Positions 52,904 to 64,000 of a stretch of 64,000 nucleotides of DNA are shown piece by piece (the first letter of the stretch is position 1; each line of letters opens with the position of its first letter). The notes under the pieces were generated by a model that searched no databases, had not been told where the DNA came from, and was given only the letters and a program-made list of their open reading frames with translations. The translations under genes and the position numbers were made by a program. This DNA is from JACRLV01 sp045863555 (GTDB taxonomy: Bacteria; Planctomycetota; Phycisphaerae; UBA1845; Fen-1342), in contig BTUU01000019.1 in assembly GCA_045863555.1 (NCBI GenBank), positions 1-64,000 of the forward strand. The letters are read 5' to 3'.

Positions 52904-54751
52904 TCAGGTCGGATCGGCCGAATGCGCCGCCAGAAAGCGGGCGGCTCCGTCCGGGCCGAGATAGCGATTCAGGATCGTCGGCGCCACGGTCGCGAGATCG
53001 ACCAGCACGAGCCCGTCCAGCACATCGCCAAACCCCGGGTCGATATTGAATCCCAGGAGCCTGGCGTTGAGCTTCAGGTACTGGCGGAGCAGCACCGGGA
53101 CGCTTCGCCGGTTCGATTCGATTTCGCCGACCAGCTCCTCCACGTTCGCCATGTCGGACACGAGCGTTGCGAGGCGGGAATGGTCGGCATGCGGGAAGCG
53201 CCTTATTCTGGGCGGCGTTCTCGGCCTGACCAGCTCATCCAGGTGTCCTTCCGCGCGATGGGCCTTCAGAAAGACCATCAGCAGCTGCCGGGTCATCGAC
53301 TGGAACTCATCGCTGATGCTGACGGCGCCGAAGAGCCGGCGATAGCGCGGGTTCAGCGCGACGAATCGCCCGACCCCTTTCCAGAGCAGCAGCAGCGGCG
53401 CGTAGTCGCGCTGGCACTCCGGAATCACGAACGAACGCCCGAGTTCGAGCGCCGGATCGAGCTGGTCGAGCAGACGCGCCTGGTATCGAAAAAGCGTACT
53501 CGTATACAAACCGCCGGAGCCGAAGCGCTTCAGGATCACATCTGTCTGTCCCATCCGGTAGGCGCCGATGACGCGGTGCGTCTCCGCGTTCCAGACAAAG
53601 AGGTGCAGGTAGTGTTCGTCGAATCGATCCAGGTCGATGGCGCGTCCGGTGCCCTCGCCCACGAGCCGGAAAGTAGATTCGCGGAGGCGGCCGATCTCGC
53701 GAAGAACATGCGGAAGCTGATCGGCTCGTCCGAAACAGACACGCAGATCGCCGCTGCCGGTGAGGCACTGGTCGGCGGGCAGAGCCGCGACGTCCGCCGC
53801 CAGCAGATCGCCCGGGACGGCCGGCACGACGCTCTCACCAGCCTTGGACCGATCCTTCACCGCGGCTTTTGCAGGCGTCCGGTCGGCGATGCGGCCCTTG
53901 AGGATGTACGTCCGGAGCCGCAGGTACTCGGTGACCCGCGCGATCTGCGCACGCGATGGAGTGTTTCCGTTCGCGCCACCGGAAGCGAGCCCCGCTAGCC
54001 TCTGCGGCCCGATCGTCGTCCCGATTTCCACGCGGATCGTCTTGCCCCGCTGGCGCAGCAACTCGCGCGGCAGCAGGGCGGTTCGCAACCGCGGATGAAT
54101 GAGCCCCAGAATCTGGAAGAGCCGGCTGTTTCGACCGTCGAAATAGACGGGTACGACCGTTGCGCCGGTGCGCAGCGCCAACCGCGCGACCGAGTCTGAC
54201 CAGTGCGGGTCGGTTACGCAGCGGCGCTTCCAGGTGAAATGCGACACCTCACCGGCCGGAAACACGCCCAGCGCCCCACCGCCCGCGATCCACTGCACCG
54301 CCGACTTCATCGCCGCACGGTTTCGATTCGCGGCGGCGGGTCCGCCGAAGGGGTCGACGAAGAGACTCGTGTCACGCATTTCGGGGATGCGCGCCAAGAG
54401 AAAATTGGCGAGCACGCGGGCGTCCGGCCGCACGCGCTGGAGCAGTGACGTGAGGATCAATCCATCGAGCGCGCCGAATGGGTGGTTCGCGACCACGAGC
54501 AGCGGCCCGCTCGTCGGAATCGCCCGCAGATCGTCCGAGGAGAATTGAACGTCGACGCCGAGCGATCGCAGGGCTCGGTCGCAAAAGGGCGTTTCGGAAG
54601 ACGGTTGCGCGTCTGCGTAGATCGCGTTCAGCGATGGAAACGCCAGCATGCGCTCGCAGAGATTCCGCAGTGCAGCCCGCAGACCCCCAGGGGCCCACGG
54701 CAGCACACCCGGGGGTACCTCGAATGGCCGCGCGACGGTCGCTGGCGTCAT
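52904..54751 (-). CDS. PlsC acyltransferase fused to GNAT (OlsB-like) acyltransferase
   Basis: A 615-residue bifunctional lipid enzyme candidate. The N-terminal half is a PlsC/LPLAT domain: VVANHPFGALDG (His90, Asp96, the variant spacing used by ornithine-lipid-associated members) and GVFPAGEVSH. Residues about 345-540 match OlsB/hemolysin-type GNAT acyltransferases (DLRVCFGRADQLPHVLREIG; AYRMGQTDVIL; LELGRSFVIPECQRDYAPLL). This arrangement resembles OlsF, which makes ornithine lipids from ornithine. The ATG overlaps the preceding gene by ATGA, with AAGGAA six bases before it. Confidence 0.85.
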   Translation of the reverse strand: MTPATVARPFEVPPGVLPWAPGGLRAALRNLCERMLAFPSLNAIYADAQPSSETPFCDRALRSLGVDVQFSSDDLRAIPTSGPLLVVANHPFGALDGLILTSLLQRVRPDARVLANFLLARIPEMRDTSLFVDPFGGPAAANRNRAAMKSAVQWIAGGGALGVFPAGEVSHFTWKRRCVTDPHWSDSVARLALRTGATVVPVYFDGRNSRLFQILGLIHPRLRTALLPRELLRQRGKTIRVEIGTTIGPQRLAGLASGGANGNTPSRAQIARVTEYLRLRTYILKGRIADRTPAKAAVKDRSKAGESVVPAVPGDLLAADVAALPADQCLTGSGDLRVCFGRADQLPHVLREIGRLRESTFRLVGEGTGRAIDLDRFDEHYLHLFVWNAETHRVIGAYRMGQTDVILKRFGSGGLYTSTLFRYQARLLDQLDPALELGRSFVIPECQRDYAPLLLLWKGVGRFVALNPRYRRLFGAVSISDEFQSMTRQLLMVFLKAHRAEGHLDELVRPRTPPRIRRFPHADHSRLATLVSDMANVEELVGEIESNRRSVPVLLRQYLKLNARLLGFNIDPGFGDVLDGLVLVDLATVAPTILNRYLGPDGAARFLAAHSADPT

Positions 54752-55845
54752 GGCGATTCCTTCAACTCGGCTGCACGACGCACCGGGGGAAGCGCCTCGC
54801 CGATCCGCAGCGCGTGACCATCCGGGTCGCGCACCAGGAACCCGGCACGCGCGTCTGAACCCGCTGATCCGGCGCGGACCAGGCCATCCGAAACGAAACT
54901 CCACTTCCGGCCGCGCAGTTCGGCCGCGAGCGCCGCGGCGTCGCGGGAGATCAGCAGCGTTTGCCAGTGCAGCAGGTCGTTCGCGCGCGCATCGGCGGGA
55001 TAAGGGCGCCCGTCGCGCGGGGAGAGGTACTCAAGGAGCTCGATCGCCGGGCCGGCCTCCGTTTTCAACGTTGTGATCCGCAGGTGCGCGCCGGCAACGT
55101 TATTGAGCGCTTCCTGTTCCGGACCGTAGTTCTCACTGCCGCCGACAACCCGGAATCCCAGCACGTCACGATAGAAGCGTAGGCTCGCTTCGGTGTCGTT
55201 GACGACGATCGCCGTGTGGTCGATGCCCAGGAAGAGCGCGTTCGTCTCCCGGTGCCACTTCGGATCGCCCTTGTCGGGCGGGAATTGGAGCACCTCGAGG
55301 AAATGTCCATCCGGATCGCGAAAGTAGAACGCCTTAATCCCCGCCGCGTTCCGGTTCCAGTCGGGCAGACGCTGCGGATCCTTCGAGGCGTGACGGACCA
55401 TTTTCTCGTGAAGCCAGGTGTGCGCCTGCTCCATGTCGCGGACGATGATCGCGATGTGCTGGAACCACCGATCGTTGCTGCGCGAATCCGCGGGAAAGGG
55501 CCGGCCCTTCGGCAATTCGTACTCCGTAAGCTCTACAAACTCGTCGCCCAGCTTCAGTCTGGCGACCCGCGCGGTCGCCGTCGTCGCCAGGCCGTGCAGG
55601 GATGCGAATTCCTCCCCGGCGAATCGAGTCTCGGAGACCTTTTCAAACGTGAGCACATCGTGAAAAAAAGCGACCGAAGCATCCAGATCCGAGACGGTGA
55701 TGCCCGCCGCGGCCACGGACACAACAGCGCTCGGCCGGGATGTCGGTCGGTCGTCGGCGAGCGCCAATGACTGAACAACCAGGAGATTGCACAGCAAGAC
55801 GGCTGCGACCCGGCGGTGAATCCGGCAGGAAATCAGATAAGCCAT
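54748..55845 (-). CDS. Exported double-domain VOC (glyoxalase-fold) protein
   Basis: A 365-residue protein of the vicinal-oxygen-chelate superfamily. AAGGGAG upstream supports the ATG at 55845. A signal peptide (AVLLCNLLVVQSLALA) is followed by two paired VOC units: ITVSDLDASVAFFHDVLTFE ... DPDGHFLEVLQ and DHTAIVVNDTEASLRFYRDV ... DPDGHALRIGE. Metal-ligand His and Glu are retained (QHIAII; LEVLQF). VOC enzymes include dioxygenases and glyoxalases; an exported one is uncommon. Its stop overlaps the acyltransferase start (ATGA). Confidence 0.85.
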   Translation of the reverse strand: MAYLISCRIHRRVAAVLLCNLLVVQSLALADDRPTSRPSAVVSVAAAGITVSDLDASVAFFHDVLTFEKVSETRFAGEEFASLHGLATTATARVARLKLGDEFVELTEYELPKGRPFPADSRSNDRWFQHIAIIVRDMEQAHTWLHEKMVRHASKDPQRLPDWNRNAAGIKAFYFRDPDGHFLEVLQFPPDKGDPKWHRETNALFLGIDHTAIVVNDTEASLRFYRDVLGFRVVGGSENYGPEQEALNNVAGAHLRITTLKTEAGPAIELLEYLSPRDGRPYPADARANDLLHWQTLLISRDAAALAAELRGRKWSFVSDGLVRAGSAGSDARAGFLVRDPDGHALRIGEALPPVRRAAELKESP

Positions 55846-55900
55846 CGCGGCTCCCTTGAAGACATCGGTCCCCCTGAGATGCACGGCTCAACGCGTGGTT

Positions 55901-56710
55901 TCACGGATTGTGAGTTGACGAGCCAGGCAGGCGGAGCTTGTGGAACTCGCATGGGAAGATACACGGCCGGTCATTGCAGTGGTCGAGCTTCGCGCAGTAA
56001 ATGCGGCCCGCCCCGGCGGCGTACGCGGCCGAGGCCAGCAGCATGCCGGCGACGGGCGCCGTCAGATAGACCCAGTACGCCCGCCACTGTCGAGCGACGA
56101 CGGCCGAGCCGAAGGTCCGCGCGGGGTTCAGGCTCATTCCCGAAAACGGGGCTTCCAGGATGATGAACAGTGCGACCAGCGTTCCGGCCAGGAGCCCCGT
56201 GTAGGGCGCCAGGTGGGTGTTGTTCCCGGCCACGAGAACCGTAAGCATCATCCCGAACGCGATTGCCAGCTCGGCAAACCAGGCGACTCCGATGCCGCGC
56301 GCCCCGGGAACCGTCACGACGTGGTTCACGGATTCGTGTTGCAGCGTCCGCCCGAGCAAGAGCCGCGCGATCGCAACCCCCGCCGCGGCGCCCGCGAAAT
56401 GGGCGGCGATGTAGAAGGACGCGTCCCAGGCGGCGACCTTGCCGCGGAGGTAGAACGTGAGCGTCGTCGCCGGATTCATGTGCGCGCCCGACTGCCGGCC
56501 CCAGGGCGAGTAGATCAGCACGACCGCCGTGAGACCCATCGCCATGCCCATGAGTGCACGCCGGCCCGGGGCACTTCGAATCCAGCGCCGGCCGGGCGCC
56601 GCCGGATGTTCAAGCAGCGTGGCAAACGCGCAGGCCGAGACCATGAAGCCGCCGAGCAGCCCGGCTTCCATCAGGTACTCGGGCCAATGCTGGAAAAACG
56701 CATCACGCAT
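55901..56710 (-). CDS. Aquaporin/glycerol facilitator (MIP family)
   Basis: A 269-residue MIP-family channel. Both pore motifs are complete: GAHMNPATTLTF and SGMSLNPARTFGSAV. Six helices are visible (for example MGMAMGLTAVVLIYSP; FAELAIAFGMMLTVLVA; VYLTAPVAGMLLASAAYAAG). The C-terminus has three Cys residues. The start at 56710 overlaps the debranching-enzyme stop by eight bases; an upstream ATG at 56725 is possible. Coupling to a glycan-breakdown enzyme suggests water or small polyol movement linked to osmotic response. Confidence 0.92.
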   Translation of the reverse strand: MRDAFFQHWPEYLMEAGLLGGFMVSACAFATLLEHPAAPGRRWIRSAPGRRALMGMAMGLTAVVLIYSPWGRQSGAHMNPATTLTFYLRGKVAAWDASFYIAAHFAGAAAGVAIARLLLGRTLQHESVNHVVTVPGARGIGVAWFAELAIAFGMMLTVLVAGNNTHLAPYTGLLAGTLVALFIILEAPFSGMSLNPARTFGSAVVARQWRAYWVYLTAPVAGMLLASAAYAAGAGRIYCAKLDHCNDRPCIFPCEFHKLRLPGSSTHNP

Positions 56711-58730
56711 GGCGGGCGGTTGCATGCGGAGCAGCCGCGAATGTCTCCGCGGTCGAGTGCGTCATGCGCGGCTCGCCGATCTCGGGGCGATCGGCGAGCA
56801 CCGTGTATTCGAGTCGCAGAAACTCGGCGAGCGACCACGCCTGGAATGGGCAGCCGCCGGGTGTGTACGGTTCGACAGCATCCGTGACTTCCGGGAGGTG
56901 GCCCCTGCCAGACTGTGCGAGATGGTCGGAGAGGGGCTCGACGAACCGGCGCCGTGCCTCACGGCGCGCTTCCGGTGTATCGCCCCGCACGCGCAGCCAT
57001 GCTTCGACGAACGGGCCGATCAGCCAGGGCCAGACCGTGCCCTGATGGTACGCACCGTCGCGCTCGCGGACGCCGCCGCGGTAGTGCGGGGCGAAGTCGG
57101 GATCATCCGGCGCCAGCGATCGCAAGCCCAATGGCGTCCAGAGTTTCTGTTCCACGGAATCGACGATCTTCCGGGCTCGGCCGTTCTCGAAGAGCGCAAT
57201 TGGGAGTCCACCGACGGCGAAGATCTGATTGGGCCGAAAGCGCGCGTCGACCCTGCCGGGCCGATGGTCGCTGTCGACCACGTCGTAGAGATGGCCGCGC
57301 ACGTCGCTCCAGAAGCGGTTCCGGAAGCTGTCGCGACCGCGAACGAACAACTCCCCCCAGTGGTCGTTCATGTGCCGCGCTGACCACAGGGCATTGAGCC
57401 AGAGCGCCTGCACTTCGACCGGCTTTCCGATGCGCGGCGTGACGACCCAGTCGCCGACCTTCGCGTCCATCCATGTAAGCTGCACGCCCGCCTCACCCGC
57501 CGCGAGCAGCCCGTCCTCATCGCAGCGAATTCCATACCGCGTGCCCGCCTGATACCCGGCGAGAATGTCGCGCACAGCGCCTTCGAGCCGCCGGCGTTCG
57601 TCGCGTGCGAGCCGCGCCCTGCCGGCCGTGACGGCCGCAAGGAACTCGTGCACAGCAATGACGTACCAGAGCGATGCGTCGACGGCGTTGTATTCCGGCG
57701 TTTCTCCCTGATCGGGAAATCGGTTCGGAAGCATCCCCTCGGACACCGCACCGGCCCATTCGAGCAGTATCGCTTTCGCGTCGTCGTATCGACCGGTCGC
57801 CAGGCAGAGTCCGCGGAGCGCGATGAAGGTGTCGCGGCCCCAGTCGGTGAACCAGGGATAGCCAGCGACGATCGTCTTTCCCTCGCCGCGCCGGGCGAAA
57901 TAGGCGTCCGCAGCGCGGTGCAGCGGCGAGGCGAACCGCGTGCGCCGTTTTCGCTCCTGGCTCCGGAGCTTCTCCAGCGAGGCGAGCGCATCGGCCGGGT
58001 TCGGGATTGTGTGCTCTCCGTTCATGCTCGCGGCGAGAATCCACGCCGCCTCGCCTGAGCCAAGATCGAAGCGCAGAATGCCGGGCGCCGCGAGGTCCTC
58101 CACGTGGTCGAGACCGCGGTCGCGCTCCCGTTCATAAAGGAAATTTCGGTACCAGAGCGGGGCATGCTGATATTCGGCGTTCGCGCACGAGACGATCGAC
58201 GGAACGCCATCGTAGGGCGTCCAGACGAGGTGCCCGTCGCTCCGTTCCGGTTCGAACCGAAATGCGGCGTTTTCGTGATGCAGAGCGTGATAGTCGCGGC
58301 CGGAGAGAAAGGGGCGGACATTCAGCGTGATTGTTCCGCCTGCCGGTGAAGTCAGCAGATTCCACGTGACGACAGCGAGCGGCGCACCGTGCCGGATAAA
58401 CACCTCCTGCCGAATCCGAGTACCGTCGCCGAGCCGCAGCACCCAGGTCGGCCACGGTTCCAGTGCGAATGACTCGAGCGCCGGCCGATTCTCTGGATGG
58501 ACAACACCTGGCGCGTATTCCTGTGCTGATAGCGCGAATTTGCCCGCGGGCGTCTCCAACCAGGCGTCGAAACCGTTGACAAGCATCATGCGGCCGGTGG
58601 GCGGGTTGGTCGCAGACATCAGCAGCCCGTGGTAGCGGCGAGAGCGAACGCCGCCGACCGTGCCGGATGCGAAACCGCCAAGGCCGTCCACCTCCAACCA
58701 CTCGCCGGCGAAATCGTCCGGGCTAACCAT
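56703..58730 (-). CDS. GH133 glycogen-debranching enzyme (amylo-alpha-1,6-glucosidase)
   Basis: A 675-residue cytoplasmic debranching enzyme. The N-terminal half is a GDE_N beta-sandwich (EWLEVDGLGGFASGTVGGVR with SRRYHGLLMSA). The C-terminal (alpha/alpha)6 barrel has YPWFTDWGRDTFIALRGLCL, FPDQGETPEYNAVDASLWYV and HQGTVWPWLIGPFVEAWL, all family motifs. GH133 enzymes trim alpha-1,6 branches of glycogen. The ATG at 58730 puts the GDE_N start at the N-terminus; the longer frame adds a non-conserved 80-residue stretch. It overlaps the aquaporin gene. Confidence 0.93.
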   Translation of the reverse strand: MVSPDDFAGEWLEVDGLGGFASGTVGGVRSRRYHGLLMSATNPPTGRMMLVNGFDAWLETPAGKFALSAQEYAPGVVHPENRPALESFALEPWPTWVLRLGDGTRIRQEVFIRHGAPLAVVTWNLLTSPAGGTITLNVRPFLSGRDYHALHHENAAFRFEPERSDGHLVWTPYDGVPSIVSCANAEYQHAPLWYRNFLYERERDRGLDHVEDLAAPGILRFDLGSGEAAWILAASMNGEHTIPNPADALASLEKLRSQERKRRTRFASPLHRAADAYFARRGEGKTIVAGYPWFTDWGRDTFIALRGLCLATGRYDDAKAILLEWAGAVSEGMLPNRFPDQGETPEYNAVDASLWYVIAVHEFLAAVTAGRARLARDERRRLEGAVRDILAGYQAGTRYGIRCDEDGLLAAGEAGVQLTWMDAKVGDWVVTPRIGKPVEVQALWLNALWSARHMNDHWGELFVRGRDSFRNRFWSDVRGHLYDVVDSDHRPGRVDARFRPNQIFAVGGLPIALFENGRARKIVDSVEQKLWTPLGLRSLAPDDPDFAPHYRGGVRERDGAYHQGTVWPWLIGPFVEAWLRVRGDTPEARREARRRFVEPLSDHLAQSGRGHLPEVTDAVEPYTPGGCPFQAWSLAEFLRLEYTVLADRPEIGEPRMTHSTAETFAAAPHATARHA

Positions 58731-58833
58731 TGCGTGATCACTCCGCTTCGCGTCGTCGGCGCCGAGACGCCGCCGCGCCGTTTTCAATGTGGATGCTGGC
58801 GTTTTCGTCGAGTTACGGGTGCGGGTGGAGGAT

Positions 58834-59133
58834 TTACGCCGGGTCGGTGGTCGGGCCGCGTCCCATCTGGCCATCCAAGGGAGCGGCCGATTTCTCCGCG
58901 CGACGACTCGCCAGGATTGCCGCAACGAGTTCCGCGGGTGGTGGGCCCGCGACTGGTTCACCCGAGTCACAGACCGATGAGCGCGTGAGCGTCACCGTCA
59001 TTTCGTACGACCGGAGATAATGCCGGCACTCCGGGCAAACGCCCAGATGGCGGTCGAAAACGGCCCGAGTCTCGGCCGGCAGCTCGCCGTCCAGGTAGTC
59101 CATCAGAAACTCGGCCAGTTCCATGCAGGTCAT
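58834..59133 (-). CDS. Zinc-finger anti-sigma-like protein
   Basis: A 99-residue protein beginning MTCMELAEFLMDYLDGELPA and holding a putative HxxxCxxC zinc motif (RHLGVCPECRHYL) at residues 29-41. This is the ZAS domain of anti-sigma factors. No sigma gene is adjacent and no membrane helix follows, so it would be a soluble anti-sigma factor whose partner is encoded elsewhere. Confidence 0.7.
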   Translation of the reverse strand: MTCMELAEFLMDYLDGELPAETRAVFDRHLGVCPECRHYLRSYEMTVTLTRSSVCDSGEPVAGPPPAELVAAILASRRAEKSAAPLDGQMGRGPTTDPA

Positions 59134-59177
59134 ATCGCCTTCGATGCACTGTCGCGGTTGAGGTTACGGGTGGGACG

Positions 59178-59262
59178 AAAAAACTGAGCCTGTCTCGCGG
59201 GGGCGGATGCGCCGGCGTCGCTGCGGCGCATCCGCTTCCGCCCCGCGCGAAGACGGGCTCAG
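59178..59262 (-). terminator. Rho-independent terminator of the DM13 gene
   Basis: Reading leftward after the DM13 gene, an interrupted stem spans 59184-59262. Outer arms are CTGAGCC (59184-59190) with GGCTCAG (59256-59262); the inner arm GCGGATGCGCC pairs with GGCGCATCCGC. It is followed on the minus strand by six T (A-run at 59178-59183). Confidence 0.9.
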
Positions 59263-59288
59263 TCGGTGTGGAACGGTTATGCCCGATC

Positions 59289-59738
59289 TTACTTGACCGG
59301 CCCGGCAAGCGACGCTTCACCGAGGACAACTTCGGCCCATGCGCACCAGATCTGCACCTTTGCGACATCCTCGATGTACGATGGCAGCGTGATGGTCTTG
59401 TTGAGCTTGTCTCCCCCGACCAGACCGCCTTTCACCATCAGTCGATTCAGCAGGTACACGTTGCCCTTGGAATCGATCACTTGCCAGTGCGGCGCGGGGG
59501 CGTCCGGCGTCTTGAAGTCGTCCGACAGCGTCAGCACGTGCCGGCCGTCCTTGTGCTCGTGTGTGACGGTACCGCCGTTGACTTTCGCGCCCTTGAAAGC
59601 AGCCGAGACCTGCTTGGCCCCGGCGGCCGGTTTCTTTTCCTCACTTTGAGCCAGAACAGTCGTTGCGGCCAGCGTTCCGGCGAGCAGCATCACTGCGGCG
59701 CGCAGCACTGACGGAAAACGACGAACGGACTTCATCAT
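59289..59738 (-). CDS. Exported DM13-domain protein
   Basis: A 149-residue exported protein with AAGGAG eight bases before the ATG at 59738 and a signal peptide (SVLRAAVMLLAGTLAATTVLA). The DM13-like domain spans about residues 45-140: KGAKVNGGTVTHEHKDGRHV, LSDDFKTPDAPAPHWQVID and LPSYIEDVAKVQIWCAWAEV, including the single conserved Cys near the end. DM13 domains are proposed electron-transfer modules. Monocistronic, with its own strong terminator. Confidence 0.82.
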   Translation of the reverse strand: MMKSVRRFPSVLRAAVMLLAGTLAATTVLAQSEEKKPAAGAKQVSAAFKGAKVNGGTVTHEHKDGRHVLTLSDDFKTPDAPAPHWQVIDSKGNVYLLNRLMVKGGLVGGDKLNKTITLPSYIEDVAKVQIWCAWAEVVLGEASLAGPVK

Positions 59739-60008
59739 CTACTTCGCTCCTTGTCGCTGTCTTTGAGCTCGGGAGGTGAACATCACTACCCGCCGGTCGT
59801 CTGACGCCGCCCGAGCGTCGATCAGCGACCGTCTTCGGCGGATTGGATGCTCGTGTGTTGGCGAAGGTTGCAGGGAACACGCACATGAACACACGGGTCG
59901 ACGTTGACGCGGCTCACGGACGTGAGTCTGAAATTGCCTCCGAAGCGAAACCCAGCCTGGTCCTCTGCATCCGAGTCCGAGGTCGAAGTAAATGGAGTGC
60001 GACACCGC

Positions 60009-62843
<2,835 letters not shown>

Positions 62844-62851
62844 GGTCAGGC

Positions 62852-63430
62852 GTGAAAGACGACGAACCGCGTTCGCAGCGCGAGCGCATGCTTGCCGGCG
62901 AACTGTACCAGGCCTGGGACCCGGATCTGCTTCGCCGGCGCGGCAGGGCACGCGATCTGACCGCGCGCTATAACGCGACGCGCCAGGACGAATCGGATGC
63001 GCGTCAGTCATTGCTGCGCGAGTTGCTGGGCCGTTGCGGCGAAAAGGTCTGGATTGAGCCGCCGTTCTACTGCGATTACGGCGAAAACATCGAGTTGGGC
63101 AACGGCGTCTACCTGAATTTCGGCTGCGTGATGCTCGATTGCGCCGTGATCCGCCTCGGGCGAAACGTGCTGGTCGGTCCCTACACCCAATTCTACGCCG
63201 GCTATCACCCGCTCGACGCCGGCGAGCGGATCAAAGGCCCCGAACTGGCCGCGCCGATCACGGTCGAGGACAACGTCTGGCTCGGCGGCGGCGTGATCCT
63301 CTGCCCGGGCGTGACGGTCGGCTCGAACACGACCATCGGCGCAGGTAGCGTCGTGACCAAGGATATCCCGGCCGGCATGCTCGCCGCTGGCAACCCGTGT
63401 CGTGTAATCCGTGCGCTCGGCACCGGGTGA
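62852..63430 (+). CDS. Maltose/galactoside O-acetyltransferase-type hexapeptide protein
   Basis: A 192-residue acetyltransferase of the Maa/LacA/NodL family. The N-terminal Maa domain (RMLAGELYQAWDPDLLRRRG with RARDLTARYN) is complete. The left-handed beta-helix follows (CDYGENIELGNGVYLNFGCV; YHPLDA; ITVEDNVWLGGGVILCPGVT), with the conserved PAGMLAAGNPCRVIR near the end. It transfers acetyl from acetyl-CoA to a sugar. It begins at GTG eight bases after GH63, suggesting co-expression. Confidence 0.93.
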   Translation: MKDDEPRSQRERMLAGELYQAWDPDLLRRRGRARDLTARYNATRQDESDARQSLLRELLGRCGEKVWIEPPFYCDYGENIELGNGVYLNFGCVMLDCAVIRLGRNVLVGPYTQFYAGYHPLDAGERIKGPELAAPITVEDNVWLGGGVILCPGVTVGSNTTIGAGSVVTKDIPAGMLAAGNPCRVIRALGTG

Positions 63431-63639
63431 TTCACCGTCAACGCGTCATCCTCCGGAACCGAAAACGGGCGTCGTGCTCGGACATCTCGCCCCCGGCGCG
63501 GGCTCGCAGGATTCCGCCACTCGTTTCGACCTTCACCGGGAGCGCGCCGCCGCATTCCTGCGTTGCTTACCTGAGCGGACGGCAGGAGCGCGGCACGCGG
63601 CCGCGCATCGTCCGCCGGAACATGTGCAGGAGCCGCCCA

Positions 63640-64000
63640 ATGCGCGCCGCTTGGATTCTCCCGGTCACCCTTTTCGCCACCCTCCTCACCGGCGGCTGCC
63701 CGGACGGTGCGGCCGTCGTCGACACGGGCGCGACGGAAGGCGATCCATCCGGTGGCTCACCAACGACGACAGGCGGCAGCGAGGACGGGACAACGGGCGA
63801 GGGCGGGACGCCGGGCGACGCTGCGAAAACTGGGATTTTTGTCTCGACGCCCGCCGGCGCTGTCACCGGCCTGTACGACGTCTACGACGCCACGGGCACC
63901 ACCAAGCTGGAGGCCGCATTCGGAACCGGCGAAGTCGAGGAACTTCCCGCGGGCACCTACGTCCTCAAACGCTATTTCAGCGATGCCTTCGTCTTCGCCA
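63640..64000 (+). CDS. Lipoprotein, truncated by the window end
   Basis: A partial lipoprotein of at least 120 residues. CAGGAG seven bases before the ATG, then a signal ending in LLTGGC (lipidated Cys20). A Gly/Thr/Ser/Asp-rich linker (residues 21-62) leads to a beta-sheet-like start (KTGIFVSTPAGAVTGLYDVY; LPAGTYVLKRYFS). The rest lies beyond the window, so the domain cannot be named. Confidence 0.7.
   Translation, partial: MRAAWILPVTLFATLLTGGCPDGAAVVDTGATEGDPSGGSPTTTGGSEDGTTGEGGTPGDAAKTGIFVSTPAGAVTGLYDVYDATGTTKLEAAFGTGEVEELPAGTYVLKRYFSDAFVFA

Overview
This 64 kb window is GC-rich, gene-dense bacterial DNA. The gene content points to the Planctomycetota, most likely a Phycisphaerae-like lineage. 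The evidence is: PEP-CTERM-type sorting tails beside exopolysaccharide genes, dockerin-like C-termini of the 'DLNGDG' type, a Tat-exported Gfo/Idh/MocA oxidoreductase with a DUF6807 (PmoA-like) protein and a sugar-phosphate isomerase, a DUF3472 protein, a GH95 fucosidase, and a YceI/TolC/type III PKS operon. This assignment comes from gene content only; there is no rRNA or other marker gene. I found no tRNA, rRNA, CRISPR array, transposase or phage gene.

Layout. 0.1-11.8 kb: exopolysaccharide and surface-protein region. It has two paralogous-tailed VPLPA/PEP-CTERM proteins, a giant TPR protein, a Wza-like export lipoprotein, a double-cyclophilin lipoprotein, rfbA/rfbB on the minus strand, and a canonical PEP-CTERM protein. 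11.8-24.7 kb: a TPR protein and a carbohydrate-degradation block (GH95 fucosidase, a large secreted alpha/alpha-toroid-like protein, a DUF3472 protein, a broken GH29-type tail). An archaeal-looking coiled-coil plus HerA-like ATPase module sits inside this block. The ATPase has lost its C-terminus and reads in frame into the next gene. 24.7-33.3 kb: exported proteins, including a dockerin-tailed BNR-like protein, a PET-hydrolase-like esterase with a dockerin tail, a lipoprotein and a thrombospondin-type-3 repeat protein. 33.5-40.8 kb: a small c-type cytochrome, then a tightly overlapping run of a membrane protein, YceI, TolC, PhnD-like lipoprotein, methyltransferase, geranylgeranyl-reductase-like flavoprotein and type III polyketide synthase. 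I read this run as an exported lipid or quinone-like polyketide pathway. 41-44.3 kb: minus-strand sugar-catabolism operon.

44.9-52.9 kb: redox region on the plus strand. A four-gene translationally coupled unit encodes a ferric-reductase-type haem-b membrane domain fused to a Rieske domain, plus three small or unknown membrane proteins. It is followed by a thioredoxin-YHS fusion, DoxX, DinB, NRDE, a DedA/ATP-grasp fusion and a Rieske/flavodoxin fusion. 52.9-63.4 kb: a PlsC-GNAT (OlsF-like) acyltransferase coupled to an exported double glyoxalase-fold protein, an aquaporin coupled to a GH133 debranching enzyme, an orphan zinc-finger anti-sigma-like protein, a DM13 protein with a strong terminator, a GH63 enzyme carrying an in-frame palindromic repeat, and a hexapeptide acetyltransferase. 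The window ends inside a lipoprotein gene.

The most unusual items are the archaeal-promoter ATPase module, the YceI-TolC-PhnD-PKS operon, the Rieske/ferric-reductase unit, the in-frame repeat in GH63, and the complementary loss of active-site motifs in the two cyclophilin domains.
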